DNA of 39,445 bases from Acidovorax facilis (GTDB lineage Bacteria > Pseudomonadota > Gammaproteobacteria > Burkholderiales > Burkholderiaceae_C): the NCBI RefSeq assembly GCF_023913775.1, contig NZ_JAMXAX010000041.1, positions 1 to 39,445 of the forward strand, read 5' to 3'. The notes beneath the pieces are model-generated. The model saw nothing but the letters and a program-made list of their open reading frames with translations. It ran no database searches and had not been told where the DNA came from. The position numbers and the translations under genes are program-made. Shown piece after piece: positions 1-7,957 of this stretch (its first letter is position 1; every line of letters begins with the position of its first letter).

Positions 1-1
1 C

Positions 2-535
2 CCGTCCGATCTGTTCTGGTCTTTCACCTGGCTGGCCCTGCAAGGTTTTGGCGGCGTGCTGGCCGTGGTGCAGCGCGAGCTGGTGGAGAAAAAGCGCTGG
101 ATGACGAACGAGGAGTTTGTCGAGGACTGGGCCGTGGCACAGATCATGCCGGGCCCCAACGTGGTCAACCTCAGCATCATGATTGGCGACCGCTACTTTG
201 GTCTGCGCGGCGCGTTGGCGGCGCTGGCGGGCATGCTGACCTTTCCGCTGATCCTGGTGCTGGCCCTGGCCGTGGTCTATGCGCAGTTTGCCAGCCACCC
301 GGCCGTGGCCGGTGCGCTGCGCGGCATGGGCGCCGTGGCGGCGGGGCTGATTGCGGGGGTGGGCATCAAGCTGTTTGTGTCGATCAAAAACCACTCGTTG
401 GGCCGCCCGCTGTGTGTGGCGTTTGCAGGGCTGACCATCGTGGCCATGGCGTGGCTGCGCTGGCCGCTGTTCTGGATTTTGCCGGTGATCGGTGGCGCGG
501 CCTGCGTGCTGACGTGGAGAAAGCTCGCGCCATGA
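2..535 (+). CDS. chrA: Chromate transporter, N-terminal-type half (5' truncated by window edge)
   Basis: The reading frame is open from the first bases, so the true start lies upstream. About 177 residues are visible. The protein is a hydrophobic inner-membrane protein of the CHR (chromate ion transporter) family: near the N-terminus a GFGG turn is followed by an amphipathic segment, then the family-typical PGPN motif and several membrane segments (LTFPLILVLALAVVYAQFA and others). Family members export chromate, probably as an anion antiporter. The size is that of one half of a full ChrA, and the stop codon overlaps the start of a second half-size CHR gene (ATGA), so the pair probably forms a two-subunit short-chain CHR transporter. 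Substrate could be another oxyanion; chromate is inferred from the family. Confidence 0.85.
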   Translation, partial: PSDLFWSFTWLALQGFGGVLAVVQRELVEKKRWMTNEEFVEDWAVAQIMPGPNVVNLSIMIGDRYFGLRGALAALAGMLTFPLILVLALAVVYAQFASHPAVAGALRGMGAVAAGLIAGVGIKLFVSIKNHSLGRPLCVAFAGLTIVAMAWLRWPLFWILPVIGGAACVLTWRKLAP

Positions 536-1146
536 ATGCAGCCACCACCCTCACCACACCCTTGACGGCCCTGGGCGCGGGCGACTGGTTCAACCTGTTC
601 CTGTACTACCTGTCGCTGTCGCTGCTGGCCGTGGGCGGCGCCATTGCCACCGCGCCCGACATGCACCGCTACCTGGTGGAGCGCAACGCCTGGCTCACCG
701 ACCCGCAGTTCAACGCATCCATCGCCATTGCCCAGGCTGCACCCGGCCCCAACGTGCTGTTCATCGCCCTGCTGGGCTGGAACGTGGGCATCAACGCAGG
801 CGGCCCGGGCCTTGCAGGCTGGCTGCTGGGCGCCCTGGGCATGGCGGTGTGCATGCTGGGCGTGATGCTGCCCAGCAGCCTGCTGACCTGGACAGCCACC
901 CGCTGGGGCCACCGCAACCGCGAGCGGCGCGGCGTGCGCGCCTTCAAGCAAGGCATGGCGCCGGTGGTCATTGGCCTGCTGCTGGCCACCTCGTGGGTGC
1001 TGACACGCGCACACGGCAACTTCGACACCGCTTGGCCCCTGTGGCTGCTCAGCGCCGTGACCGTGGTGCTGGTGTGGCGCACCAGGCTGCACCTGCTGTG
1101 GATGCTGGGCGCCGGGGCGGTGCTGGGGGCTATCGGCTGGGTGTAG
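532..1146 (+). CDS. chrA: Chromate transporter, second half (short-chain CHR protein)
   Basis: A 204-residue membrane protein with the CHR-family signature: GG-A(I) near the end of the first helix, then AQAAPGPNVLF around residues 69-79 and several hydrophobic helices. The start is taken at the ATG overlapping the preceding stop (ATGA), although the frame is open further upstream; this gives the usual length of a CHR half-domain and translational coupling to the first subunit. The two half-size genes correspond to the N- and C-domains of long ChrA proteins and would insert in opposite topologies to form the working transporter. The gene ends 50 bp from the convergent receptor-protein gene, with a short hairpin between them. 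Annotation is firm at family level; the chromate substrate is not shown by sequence. Confidence 0.85.
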   Translation: MNAATTLTTPLTALGAGDWFNLFLYYLSLSLLAVGGAIATAPDMHRYLVERNAWLTDPQFNASIAIAQAAPGPNVLFIALLGWNVGINAGGPGLAGWLLGALGMAVCMLGVMLPSSLLTWTATRWGHRNRERRGVRAFKQGMAPVVIGLLLATSWVLTRAHGNFDTAWPLWLLSAVTVVLVWRTRLHLLWMLGAGAVLGAIGWV

Positions 1147-1156
1147 CTGATGGCAG

Positions 1157-1176
1157 AGGTGCCGCGCTTGGCACCC
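1157..1176. terminator. Hairpin between convergent genes
   Basis: GGTGCC-GCGCTT-GGCACC forms a 6-bp GC-rich stem with a 6-nt loop between the convergent chrA and receptor-protein genes. There is no T-run on either strand, so it is at best a weak or Rho-assisted bidirectional terminator. Confidence 0.35.
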
Positions 1177-1196
1177 CTGCGTGACACGGGGCTGGG

Positions 1197-2363
1197 TCAG
1201 CTGATCCGGCGCCCGTTTTCCGCGTACACGGCCAGGTAGATCGCGTCGGAGCCGATGTAGGGCGCCTTGTTGCCAAAGCCAACGTTGAAGTCACCAAACG
1301 ACAGCGCGCGGATGCTGGCCAGGCCCGCGCGAAGGCGGTCGCGTGTGAGGTCCTTGCCCGCGTTTTTGAGCCCCTCGATCATGATCTGGCCGTTGAGCCA
1401 GCCTTCAAGCGCGCTGCCGCTGTTCAAGAAGGCCGGGTCAGCCCCGGTAGCCTTCATGGTGCTCTGAAACTTGCGAACCACCACCGATTTTTGCGAATTC
1501 GCGTCCGGAAACACCTGCACCAGCGCAAGGCCCCGTGTGGACGCAGCCAGCTTGGGCAGCTCGGACGAGATCACCGTAACCGACAGCCCCGCCAGCGGCA
1601 CGCCCTGTGCCTTGGCACGGAAGGCCTGCACAAACGCGGTGTTGGCTGTGCCCGTGGTGGCCAGCAGGACGGCACCCGGGCGCTCTGCAGCCACCTTGTC
1701 GGCCAGCTCAGCGCCGTTCTTGCCGTCCACGGCCAGTGCAAACTCGCCACCGCGCTCTACCTTGATCTCGTCCAGCGCGCGGGACATGTCTTTAAGCACT
1801 TCCTTGCCAAACGGGTTGTCCAGGTACACCACGGCAATGCGTTTGAGGCCCATGTCCACGATCTGCTTGACCAGGCGCTGCGTCTCTTCGCGGTAGGTGG
1901 GGCGCAGGAAGAATACATGGCGGTTCTCAGGCGCACGCAGCGAGGTCGCGCCCGTCACCGGGCCCACGGTGGGAATGCCCTTGGATTCGATCAGCGGCAG
2001 GATGGATGCCGTGTTGGCCGTGCCCAGTGGCGAGATCAGCGCGAACACCGACTGGGCCTCGACCATCTCGGTCACGTTCTTGAGGGTGCGTGCAGCCACA
2101 TAGCCATCGTCCTTGGGGTCCATGCGGATCTCGCGGCCATGCACGCCGCCAGCGGCATTCACTTCCGCAAACGCGGCCTTCATGCCTGCCACCTGCTCGA
2201 TGCCAGCCTGGCCCAAGGGGCCGGTCAGTGCGATGGAGCAACCCAGGTTGATGGTGCGGGCGGTCAGTGCGTCTTCGGCGGCCTGGGCCGTGTGGGCCCA
2301 TGCGGGCAGGCCGGTGGCAGCAACGGCCTGGGTGGCGCGCAAGAGAAATTGACGACGGCTCAT
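1197..2363 (-). CDS. ABC transporter periplasmic substrate-binding protein, branched-chain amino acid type
   Basis: A 388-residue type-I periplasmic binding protein (Peripla_BP_6/LivK class). The start is the ATG at 2363, giving MSRRQFL followed by a hydrophobic stretch and an AQA-AE cleavage site near residue 28: a twin-arginine-type signal peptide. The mature protein starts with the typical INLGCSIALTGPLGQAG strand-loop and keeps the two-lobed fold to the C-terminus. Such proteins deliver branched-chain amino acids, amides or aromatic acids to a Liv-type ABC transporter. No permease or ATPase genes lie nearby, so it is an orphan receptor here and its ligand cannot be named. The frame stays open for 63 codons upstream, but this part lacks any signal-like sequence and was rejected. 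Confidence 0.85.
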   Translation of the reverse strand: MSRRQFLLRATQAVAATGLPAWAHTAQAAEDALTARTINLGCSIALTGPLGQAGIEQVAGMKAAFAEVNAAGGVHGREIRMDPKDDGYVAARTLKNVTEMVEAQSVFALISPLGTANTASILPLIESKGIPTVGPVTGATSLRAPENRHVFFLRPTYREETQRLVKQIVDMGLKRIAVVYLDNPFGKEVLKDMSRALDEIKVERGGEFALAVDGKNGAELADKVAAERPGAVLLATTGTANTAFVQAFRAKAQGVPLAGLSVTVISSELPKLAASTRGLALVQVFPDANSQKSVVVRKFQSTMKATGADPAFLNSGSALEGWLNGQIMIEGLKNAGKDLTRDRLRAGLASIRALSFGDFNVGFGNKAPYIGSDAIYLAVYAENGRRIS

Positions 2364-2424
2364 GGTGTGGGAGATCCCGAAGAAAGCAAAGGTGGGGCAG
2401 CCTAGCGGCAGTTGGGGAAACTTG

Positions 2425-2479
2425 CTGTCAGTTTCGCGACAGAACATACCCAGAAAGGACCGGCTCTCCCCAGGGTATG
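2425..2479. promoter_or_regulatory. Two inverted repeats upstream of the receptor gene
   Basis: CTGTC-N8-GACAG (2425-2442) is followed directly by CATACCC-N21-GGGTATG (2445-2451 and 2473-2479). They lie 60-115 bp upstream of the ATG at 2363, where promoter and operator would be expected. No regulator gene is adjacent, so the role is open. Confidence 0.3.
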
Positions 2480-2651
2480 CAGCACTTGGCGACGGCAGCC
2501 TGCAGTGCACAGGGTGCCGAACCGCACGACACCCCGACATCGTGCGGGCCAACGCCGCACTCCGTGAAACTCACCGGGGCACGTTGTGGATCAGCAGATC
2601 ACCGCGCAACGGCGGCGTCTGTCTGCGTCGCTGCGCCCATGGTTTCCCGAC

Positions 2652-3899
2652 CTACAGGCCCTTGCGCCGAATTGCAGCAAATCCCGCAATGGCCAGAAGT
2701 CCGGCGAGGAACAGCATCGCCCACTCGGAAAGGGAGGGGATGGTCGAGGGCGGCACGAATCCATCCAAGTTGTTGGTGAAGGTGCACGCGATGGCCGCCC
2801 CTGCTGCAGTGGCCGCTGCATCCAGCGTGACGGTGCGCGTCAAGAGGTCGTTTGTCTGCGTTCCACCTGAACCCAGGCCGGTGCAACTGATGGAAGCCAG
2901 GGTGTAACCCAAGGGTGGCGCTGCTTCAGTGATGGAAGTGCTGACACCCGCTGCGGTCAGCGTCTGCGTCGCCCCAGCCACGGCCGAGCCGGATGCCAGG
3001 GTCGTGATGGACTGGTTGGCAAAGCCGTTGCTGCCGCTGAAGCCAAACGTACCCACGCCACCATTGGAGATTTTGGATACCGTGATCGAAGGCACGGTGG
3101 GGGCTGCACACACGCCAGGGAGCGAAATCGCATTGGCGCTCGTCGTTACGGTTCCGCCCGACGTCAAGGCTCGGCCGGACAAGGTGGCACCGGCGCCCAT
3201 GGACATACCGGCGTTTCCAATGACCGTTCCGATGAAAGTGGAGTTGGCACCCAGCGTGGTCGCGGCAGTGGGCGCCCAAAACACATTGCCGGCGCAAGCG
3301 CCACCATTGAGGGAAACGATGGAGTCGGCGGCGGTGTTGAGCGCCGCAGTCGTCGCCCCGGCGCCGGGGCGAAAGACGTAGATTCCAGAACCGTTCAGGG
3401 TTACCGTCGAGCCAACACTCATGGCTCCCGTGCTGGAATAACAGCCAGGCGGGATCACTCCAGGCGTGCCGCCGCTCACAACGACGGCACTGAGATCAAC
3501 GGCGGAGCCGAGGGGAATGCAGGTGCCCAGTTGGGAATCCAGATCCGCCAGCGCAATGCCTTGGTCGGCAATCTCGGTATCACACGGCGTTTTGACGACC
3601 CCGGTCACTGTGGTGGGCGCAGTGGACGGGGGAGTGGTATAGCAAATCGAGCCGGTGATGATGGTCGGATTTCCACTGTTGGTAAAGGTGTCGGAAACGA
3701 TGGCGAAGTTGCTGGCACTACCCAGCGGCGGTGCCGTCGCCGCCAATGCGCCACAGCTGTATGTCAGGGACAGCAGGGAAACAAGCCCCAGGCTCAGCAG
3801 CAAGGCGGGATTTTTCCGACCGAACTTGGACTGGAGGGGGGCAGCATCGCGTGTGGCGTACCCTGATTTGGTGAGGGTGGTTGTGCTGTCGGATGGCAT
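2652..3899 (-). CDS. Ice-binding-like (DUF3494) surface protein with IPTL-type C-terminal sorting signal
   Basis: A 415-residue secreted protein. A long polar N-region precedes a hydrophobic signal core (about residues 32-50) with cleavage after ALA near 53. Residues ~58-265 (PPLGSASNFAIVSDTFTNSG... through GGACAGNVFWAPTAATTLGANS) match the DUF3494 beta-solenoid of ice-binding proteins. Residues ~275-380 form a Thr/Ser/Gly-rich prealbumin-like module ending in ACTFTNN. The C-terminus (387-415) is IPSLSEW, a hydrophobic helix and a basic RRKGL tail: the IPTL-CTERM signal, in this family linked to exosortase H processing. An AGAAGG ribosome site precedes the ATG. Many DUF3494 proteins are adhesins or of unknown role, so ice binding is only one possibility. 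No exosortase gene is in the window. Confidence 0.85.
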   Translation of the reverse strand: MPSDSTTTLTKSGYATRDAAPLQSKFGRKNPALLLSLGLVSLLSLTYSCGALAATAPPLGSASNFAIVSDTFTNSGNPTIITGSICYTTPPSTAPTTVTGVVKTPCDTEIADQGIALADLDSQLGTCIPLGSAVDLSAVVVSGGTPGVIPPGCYSSTGAMSVGSTVTLNGSGIYVFRPGAGATTAALNTAADSIVSLNGGACAGNVFWAPTAATTLGANSTFIGTVIGNAGMSMGAGATLSGRALTSGGTVTTSANAISLPGVCAAPTVPSITVSKISNGGVGTFGFSGSNGFANQSITTLASGSAVAGATQTLTAAGVSTSITEAAPPLGYTLASISCTGLGSGGTQTNDLLTRTVTLDAAATAAGAAIACTFTNNLDGFVPPSTIPSLSEWAMLFLAGLLAIAGFAAIRRKGL

Positions 3900-3918
3900 G
3901 GTGTTAAACCTTCTGTGG

Positions 3919-3932
3919 TGACTTAAAAGTCA
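3919..3932. promoter_or_regulatory. Perfect palindromic element before the DUF3494 gene
   Basis: TGACTT-AA-AAGTCA is a perfect dyad 20 bp upstream of the start codon, just before the ribosome-binding site. It lies within an AT-rich patch that probably holds the promoter. It could be an operator or a short 5'-leader hairpin. Confidence 0.4.
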
Positions 3933-4385
3933 TTAATCAAACAAAAACTTACCTTGTGTGACCCACAGTACTGCGCCTGTCTGCCCAGCGGTGCGATTTG
4001 CGCGAGTTATGTCCATTGCGCCCATTAGTCGGGCAGTTGGCCTACACCCATGACCCCGTCGCGTTACACATGGGCGCCGCCTGGAGGGCCCCTCTGCAAA
4101 AATTCCTATGGATTGCGCTATCGCGGCCTTGGGGCCTTGGAGATGGGGCGGTGCACCCGCTGGGTGTGGCTGCAGAGAGCTGCAATGCAATGGCATTGAC
4201 GATGGGAAGGATCTGCTCAGCCAGCTTGTGAAGATCCAGCAAAGCCGTGGGCGTGGGGTTTTGCCGAAGCACAGGACGTTCGATTCGCCGGGGACTATTG
4301 GTCCAAAGGATGCACCTTAATGACTCGCTGTGCGCCATACTGCCTGCAGCAAGCGAAACTGGCACGCTCCCTCATACCAGCGCCC
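3933..4385. other. Gene-poor stretch between the DUF3494 gene and rlmB
   Basis: About 450 bp with no recognisable gene. Its first 60 bp are AT-rich and probably contain the DUF3494 promoter. A minus-strand open frame across 4042-4365 encodes a short helical-looking segment (ALLDLHKLAEQILPIVNAI) and might be a remnant of a lost gene. It has no good start and no family match that I recognise, so it is not called as a gene. Confidence 0.4.
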
Positions 4386-4456
4386 TGCGCAAGGGCTGCC
4401 CCGCCACGCTGGGGGCGTACCCCCCGGGGGGGGGAAGGCGCGAGGCGCCTCAGGGG
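4386..4456. repeat. GC-homopolymer extragenic repeat with palindrome, 3' of rlmB
   Basis: This block contains GGGGG-CGTA-CCCCCC, a run of nine G (4426-4434) and the perfect palindrome GAGGCGCCTC (4442-4451), directly abutting the rlmB stop codon. Read on the minus strand it would form strong hairpins in the rlmB 3' end. Similar GC-rich intergenic elements are common in Comamonadaceae to my knowledge. It may act as a terminator, although no T-run follows. Confidence 0.55.
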
Positions 4457-5203
4457 TCAAGATCTCTGCCGCAGCGCCTCGTACAGGCACACGCCGCTGG
4501 CCACCGATACGTTCAAGCTCTCCACAGCGCCCTTCATCGGGATGCTGACCAGCTCGTCGCAGGTCTTGCGCGTGAGCTGGCGCATACCGTCGCCTTCGGC
4601 GCCCAGCACCAGGGCCACGGGGCCTTTCAGGTCGACCTGGTAGATGGTCTTGGGCGCGTCGTCGCTGGTACCGATGCACCAGATGTTGCGCTCCTTGAGC
4701 TCATTCAAGGTGCGCGCGAGGTTGGTCACCATGAAGTACGGCATGGTTTCGGCTGCGCCGCTGGCCACCTTGGCCACGGTGGCGTTGATGCCCACGGCGT
4801 GGTCCTTGGGGGCGATGACGGCATGCGCGCCCGCTCCATCGGCCACTCGCAGGCAGGCGCCCAGGTTGTGCGGGTCGGTCACGCCGTCCAGCACGAGCAG
4901 CAGGGGCTGCTCAATGCCGGCGGCTTCCAGGTCTTCCAGCAGTTCATCCAACGAGGTGGCAACCTTCACGGGCTCTACCCGCGCAGCCACCCCCTGGTGG
5001 CCATGGCTGCCAGCCAGCTTGGCGATGCGCACGCTGTCGGCTTCGATCAGGCGGGCACCGGCCTCGCGGGCGCGGTCGAGAAACTGGCGCATGCGGGCAT
5101 CGCGCCGCGTGGCCTCGTAGTAAATCTCGATGATGGATTTCGGCGCGGTCTTCAGACGCACGCCCACGGCGTGAAAGCCGAAGAGAACTTTGGGGCTGGA
5201 CAT
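4457..5203 (-). CDS. rlmB: 23S rRNA (guanosine-2'-O-)-methyltransferase RlmB
   Basis: A 248-residue SPOUT-class SAM-dependent methyltransferase that 2'-O-methylates G2251 (E. coli numbering) in the peptidyl-transferase loop of 23S rRNA. Residues 1-75 form the substrate-binding domain ([12 protein letters not shown]). The catalytic knot shows all three motifs: NLGACLR at 113-119, GAEGDGMR at 201-208 and [15 protein letters not shown] at 222-236. Length is usual for the family. The start at 5203 has no ribosome-binding site. Instead GATAAT lies exactly six bases upstream, which suggests a leaderless transcript. Downstream lies the GC-rich extragenic repeat. Confidence 0.95.
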   Translation of the reverse strand: MSSPKVLFGFHAVGVRLKTAPKSIIEIYYEATRRDARMRQFLDRAREAGARLIEADSVRIAKLAGSHGHQGVAARVEPVKVATSLDELLEDLEAAGIEQPLLLVLDGVTDPHNLGACLRVADGAGAHAVIAPKDHAVGINATVAKVASGAAETMPYFMVTNLARTLNELKERNIWCIGTSDDAPKTIYQVDLKGPVALVLGAEGDGMRQLTRKTCDELVSIPMKGAVESLNVSVASGVCLYEALRQRS

Positions 5204-5209
5204 GGGGGG

Positions 5210-5215
5210 ATTATC
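5210..5215 (-). promoter_or_regulatory. Putative -10 box giving a leaderless rlmB mRNA
   Basis: GATAAT followed by six C residues and then the rlmB ATG. This spacing would place the transcription start at or next to the A of the start codon. No convincing -35 hexamer is seen 17 bp upstream. Confidence 0.4.
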
Positions 5216-5240
5216 TGCTGGCGCAGGGCACCGGCTTTGG

Positions 5241-5297
5241 AAAACTATCAATTTGATAGCTGCTACCGCTTTATGAATAAGCGCTAGAGGCCAAAAA
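5241..5297 (+). repeat. AT-rich dispersed repeat, copy A
   Basis: Starts AAAACTATCAATTTGATAGC and ends AATAAGCGCTAGAGGCCAAA, in the gap between rlmB and the ABC ATPase gene. Both halves contain dyads (CTATCAATTTGATAG). Other copies in this window are at 14236-14296, 36921-36977, 19914-19963 (inverted, inside gluQ) and probably 26590-26639 (inside alaS). Confidence 0.75.
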
Positions 5298-5345
5298 CAC
5301 TCAAAAACCTGGTTTCCGCCTCCCTCTCAGCGCGGCAAATAGCGC

Positions 5346-6059
5346 TTACACGACCCGCCCGGCTTCGATGGTGATGCGCCGCTCGCACTGCTCGGCGATG
5401 GCGCGGTCATGGGTGACCAGCACCAGCGTGGTGCCCTGCTCGCGGTTCAGGTCGAACATGAGCTTCATGATGGTTTCGCCGGTGGCAAAGTCGAGGCTGC
5501 CCGTAGGCTCATCGGCCAGCAGCACGGCAGGTTGCACCACAAACGCTCGCGCCAGCGCCACGCGCTGCTGTTCGCCACCCGAGAGCACCTTGGGGTAGTG
5601 AGAGAGGCGCTGGCCCAGCCCCACGCGGGCCAGCATGTCGGCGGCTACCTTGCGGGCATTTTTGCGAACTTCAGGGCGGTTGGCCAACTCCAGCGGCAGC
5701 ATCACGTTCTCCAGCGCGGTGAGGTTGCCCATGAGCTGAAAGCTCTGGAAAACAAAACCCACCTTCTGGGCACGCAGCGCAGCGCGCTCATCCTCGTCGA
5801 TGGCAAAGAGGTCGTGGCCATCGAGCCGCACCGTGCCACGGCTGGGGGTGTCCAGCCCCGCGATGATGGACAGCAAGGTGCTCTTGCCCGAGCCCGACGC
5901 GCCCACGATGGCGGCGGTTTCCCTGGCGGCCAGGCGGAAATCGATATCCCGCAGAATGTCGAGGGTTCCGGTGGAATCCGTGACCGATTTGAAGACATGC
6001 TCCACGGCAATGATGGGTGTGGCAGCAGCTGTCTTGGGCAATGGAGAGGATTCGGACAT
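5346..6059 (-). CDS. ABC transporter ATP-binding protein, LolD/YbbA type
   Basis: A 237-residue ATPase with Walker A GASGSGKST (53-61), Q-loop Q107, signature LSGGEQQR (159-166), Walker B VLLADE (179-184) and H-loop THD. The SDSTGTLDILRDIDF start and the length place it in the MacB/LolD/YbbA group, which energises FtsX-like permeases for lipoprotein, lipid or peptide extrusion. In E. coli ybbA sits beside tesA, and here too the gene is divergent from tesA, with only 15 bp between start codons. The partner permease (YbbP type), which in E. coli follows ybbA, is absent: rlmB comes next. The partner must therefore be encoded elsewhere. Confidence 0.88.
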   Translation of the reverse strand: MSESSPLPKTAAATPIIAVEHVFKSVTDSTGTLDILRDIDFRLAARETAAIVGASGSGKSTLLSIIAGLDTPSRGTVRLDGHDLFAIDEDERAALRAQKVGFVFQSFQLMGNLTALENVMLPLELANRPEVRKNARKVAADMLARVGLGQRLSHYPKVLSGGEQQRVALARAFVVQPAVLLADEPTGSLDFATGETIMKLMFDLNREQGTTLVLVTHDRAIAEQCERRITIEAGRVV

Positions 6060-6074
6060 GAAAGGCTCTTTACT

Positions 6075-6755
6075 TTGATTCGATATCAGCAACGGCGCCA
6101 CTTTATCCTGCGCGCCTCTATCGGGCTTCTGGTGGGGCTTTCGGCGCCCTGCGCCATAGCCCAGGCAACGTCCAAGACAGCGGCCGCGCCGATGCGCCAG
6201 CCCGTGATCCTGGTGCTGGGAGACTCTCTGAGCGCCGAATATGGCCTGGCACGCGGCACGGGCTGGGTGGCGCTGCTCGAAAAACGACTGACCCAGGAAA
6301 AGCTGGCCGCTACGGTGGTCAACGCCAGCGTGAGTGGGGAGACTACTTCGGGCGGCCGTTCGCGCCTGGCGGCGCTGCTGGCGCAGCACAAGCCCAGCCA
6401 TGTGGTGATTGAACTGGGCGGCAACGATGCCCTGCGGGGATTGCCGCTCAAGAACACGGAAGAGAATCTGACGGTTATGACGCAGGCGGCGCAAAAGGCC
6501 GGGGCCAAGGTGCTGCTGGTGGGCATGCAGGTGCCACCCAACTATGGCACCGACTATGCCAACAAGTTCGCGGGCCTGTTCACCACAGTGGCCAAGGCCC
6601 AGAAGGTGGCCGTGGTGCCTTTCTTCCTGAAGGGGGTGGCCGACGGGCCCGATCCGACCCGCCTGTTCCAGCCTGACCGCATCCACCCGCGCGCCGAGGC
6701 GCATCCGCAGATGCTGGCCAATGTGTGGCCGGAACTGAAAAAACTCTTGCGCTGA
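6075..6755 (+). CDS. tesA: Arylesterase / acyl-CoA thioesterase I / lysophospholipase, periplasmic (TesA)
   Basis: A 226-residue SGNH hydrolase. Block I GDSLS carries the nucleophile Ser51, block III is GGND, and the C-terminal D-R-I-H gives the catalytic Asp/His pair. Enzymes of this family hydrolyse acyl-CoA, lysophospholipids and small esters in the periplasm. No ATG fits. A TTG at 6075 with AAAGG nine bases upstream gives a proper signal peptide (RR in the N-region, hydrophobic ILRASIGLLVGLSAP, cleavage after AQA near 31). The first in-frame ATG (6192) would remove the whole signal, so TTG is chosen. Its promoter must lie inside the divergent ABC gene. Confidence 0.9.
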   Translation: MIRYQQRRHFILRASIGLLVGLSAPCAIAQATSKTAAAPMRQPVILVLGDSLSAEYGLARGTGWVALLEKRLTQEKLAATVVNASVSGETTSGGRSRLAALLAQHKPSHVVIELGGNDALRGLPLKNTEENLTVMTQAAQKAGAKVLLVGMQVPPNYGTDYANKFAGLFTTVAKAQKVAVVPFFLKGVADGPDPTRLFQPDRIHPRAEAHPQMLANVWPELKKLLR

Positions 6756-6759
6756 GGGC

Positions 6760-6951
6760 TCAGGCGCCGGGAGCGCCTGTGGGCTGGTCCGGGGCCGCAG
6801 CATCGCCGTTGGGCTGGCCGTCAGCGGGCTGGTCGTCGCCTTGCGGATCGTCCGGCCTGCGCTGTGTTTTGGACCTCAGCTTCTCTTCCTTTTTTTTCTT
6901 TTTGGCGAGTTCGCGCTGGCGTTTTTCGTATCCGTAGTTGGGTGTTGCCAA
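6760..6951 (-). CDS. Small basic/Pro-rich conserved hypothetical protein
   Basis: A 63-residue protein. The start is a TTG at 6951 preceded by AGGAAG with an eight-base gap; no ATG is available in a sensible place. The N-terminus ATPNYGYEKRQRELAKKKKK is followed by more Lys/Glu/Arg and then a disordered Asp/Gln/Pro tail. I recall small hypothetical proteins beginning with NYGYEKRQ-like sequence in related Burkholderiales. No function is known to me. The basic helix could bind RNA or ribosomes, which is speculation. It ends 4 bp from the convergent tesA stop. Confidence 0.65.
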   Translation of the reverse strand: MATPNYGYEKRQRELAKKKKKEEKLRSKTQRRPDDPQGDDQPADGQPNGDAAAPDQPTGAPGA

Positions 6952-6998
6952 GGTAATTGCTTCCTGAAGTTGAGACTCACTGTAACAGCATGGGTTTT

Positions 6999-7847
6999 TC
7001 AAGCCCCCGCTGGGGGGCGTTGGAGCGGGATGACCGATGCGCGGTACGCATGCCAGCTTGCAAAGCCCAGAACCGGCCCGGCCACCAGCAGCCCGATGCC
7101 CCAGAACCAGAGGGAAAACACCACGATGGTGGTGATGAGTGCGCCCCAGAGCAGCATCACCAGGGGGTTCTCCAGCACCACGCGCATGCTGGTGATACCG
7201 GCCGTAAGCGCATCGGTGTCGCGGTCCAGAATCATGGGAATGGACACCACGGAGGTGGAGAACACCAGCGCTGCAAATACGCCGCCCACCACCAGGTACA
7301 CCGCCACAAAGCTCCAGTTCTGCGGGCTGAAGACCGCCTGCAGCACGCCCGTGGTGGACGGCATGCCGGTGTTGAAGAACACGGCAAACACCACCAGAGA
7401 TGCACGCCCCCACAGCAGCTCCAGCACCACAAGCACCAGCACCAGCATGCCCATGCTGCCCATGTGGCTGTCCCAGCAGGTGAGCGATTCGCTCAGCTCG
7501 GGCTTGAGCCCCGCCTCGCGCCGACGGCTGGTGTCGTACAGCCCCATCGCCAAGAAGGGGCCTACCAGCAGGCAGCCACTCGCCAGGGACATGGTGTATT
7601 CAGGCCGAGTGCGGAACACCCAGCCCAGCACCAGCGCCATGCACCAGAAGCAAACGCCATAAAACAGGGCAATGCCGGGAGCCGCGCGCACATCCTGCAA
7701 GCCCCTGGCCAGCCAACGGAACGGGTCCGCCAACCCCAGGCGCTGCAGGGTCACGGGCTGGGCCACCGAGGTGTCTGGCGCCAGTTGCTGGGCCGGATCG
7801 GCAGACGCAGGGAGGGGGTTGGAGGAATCCGATGGGGTGGCGGTCAT
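6999..7847 (-). CDS. DUF2189 family integral membrane protein
   Basis: A 282-residue protein of the DUF2189 family. About 40 polar N-terminal residues are followed by LGLADPFRWLARGLQDVRAAP, the family's entry motif, then roughly six membrane helices (for example ALFYGVCFWCMALVLGWVF and VVFSLWFWGIGLLVAGPVLG). The start at 7847 is chosen because the 14 upstream codons in frame are Pro/Arg-rich and not conserved-looking. DUF2189 proteins are inner-membrane proteins of unknown function, often near respiratory genes. None are adjacent here. A GCCCCC-CAGC-GGGGGC hairpin overlaps the last codons. Confidence 0.8.
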   Translation of the reverse strand: MTATPSDSSNPLPASADPAQQLAPDTSVAQPVTLQRLGLADPFRWLARGLQDVRAAPGIALFYGVCFWCMALVLGWVFRTRPEYTMSLASGCLLVGPFLAMGLYDTSRRREAGLKPELSESLTCWDSHMGSMGMLVLVLVVLELLWGRASLVVFAVFFNTGMPSTTGVLQAVFSPQNWSFVAVYLVVGGVFAALVFSTSVVSIPMILDRDTDALTAGITSMRVVLENPLVMLLWGALITTIVVFSLWFWGIGLLVAGPVLGFASWHAYRASVIPLQRPPAGA

Positions 7848-7957
7848 TCGGGCAGTTCTTGGAAGTGGCAGCGGGACACCCGCGAACACTCACACTAAGC
7901 CAGCCCTCGGCGGTGCGCCACTGAGGAAACTACCACCCCGCGCAAAAAAGACAGGCC

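Noticed and set aside
277..1092. Open frame antisense to the chromate transporter pair
   Set aside because: His/Gln/Gly-rich shadow of high-GC coding sequence on the other strand.
4042..4365. Minus-strand open frame with a helical segment in the gap before rlmB
   Set aside because: No start signal, no recognisable family, and composition changes along its length; at most a gene remnant.
4411..4456. GC-homopolymer block considered as a sequencing artefact
   Set aside because: It includes an exact palindrome and resembles known extragenic GC elements of the family, so it is kept as a repeat, although the exact number of G residues could be wrong.
5409..6074. Extension of the tesA frame upstream through the ABC ATPase gene
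   Set aside because: The frame is open only because of high GC; it is antisense to a well-conserved ATPase, and a signal peptide begins at 6075.
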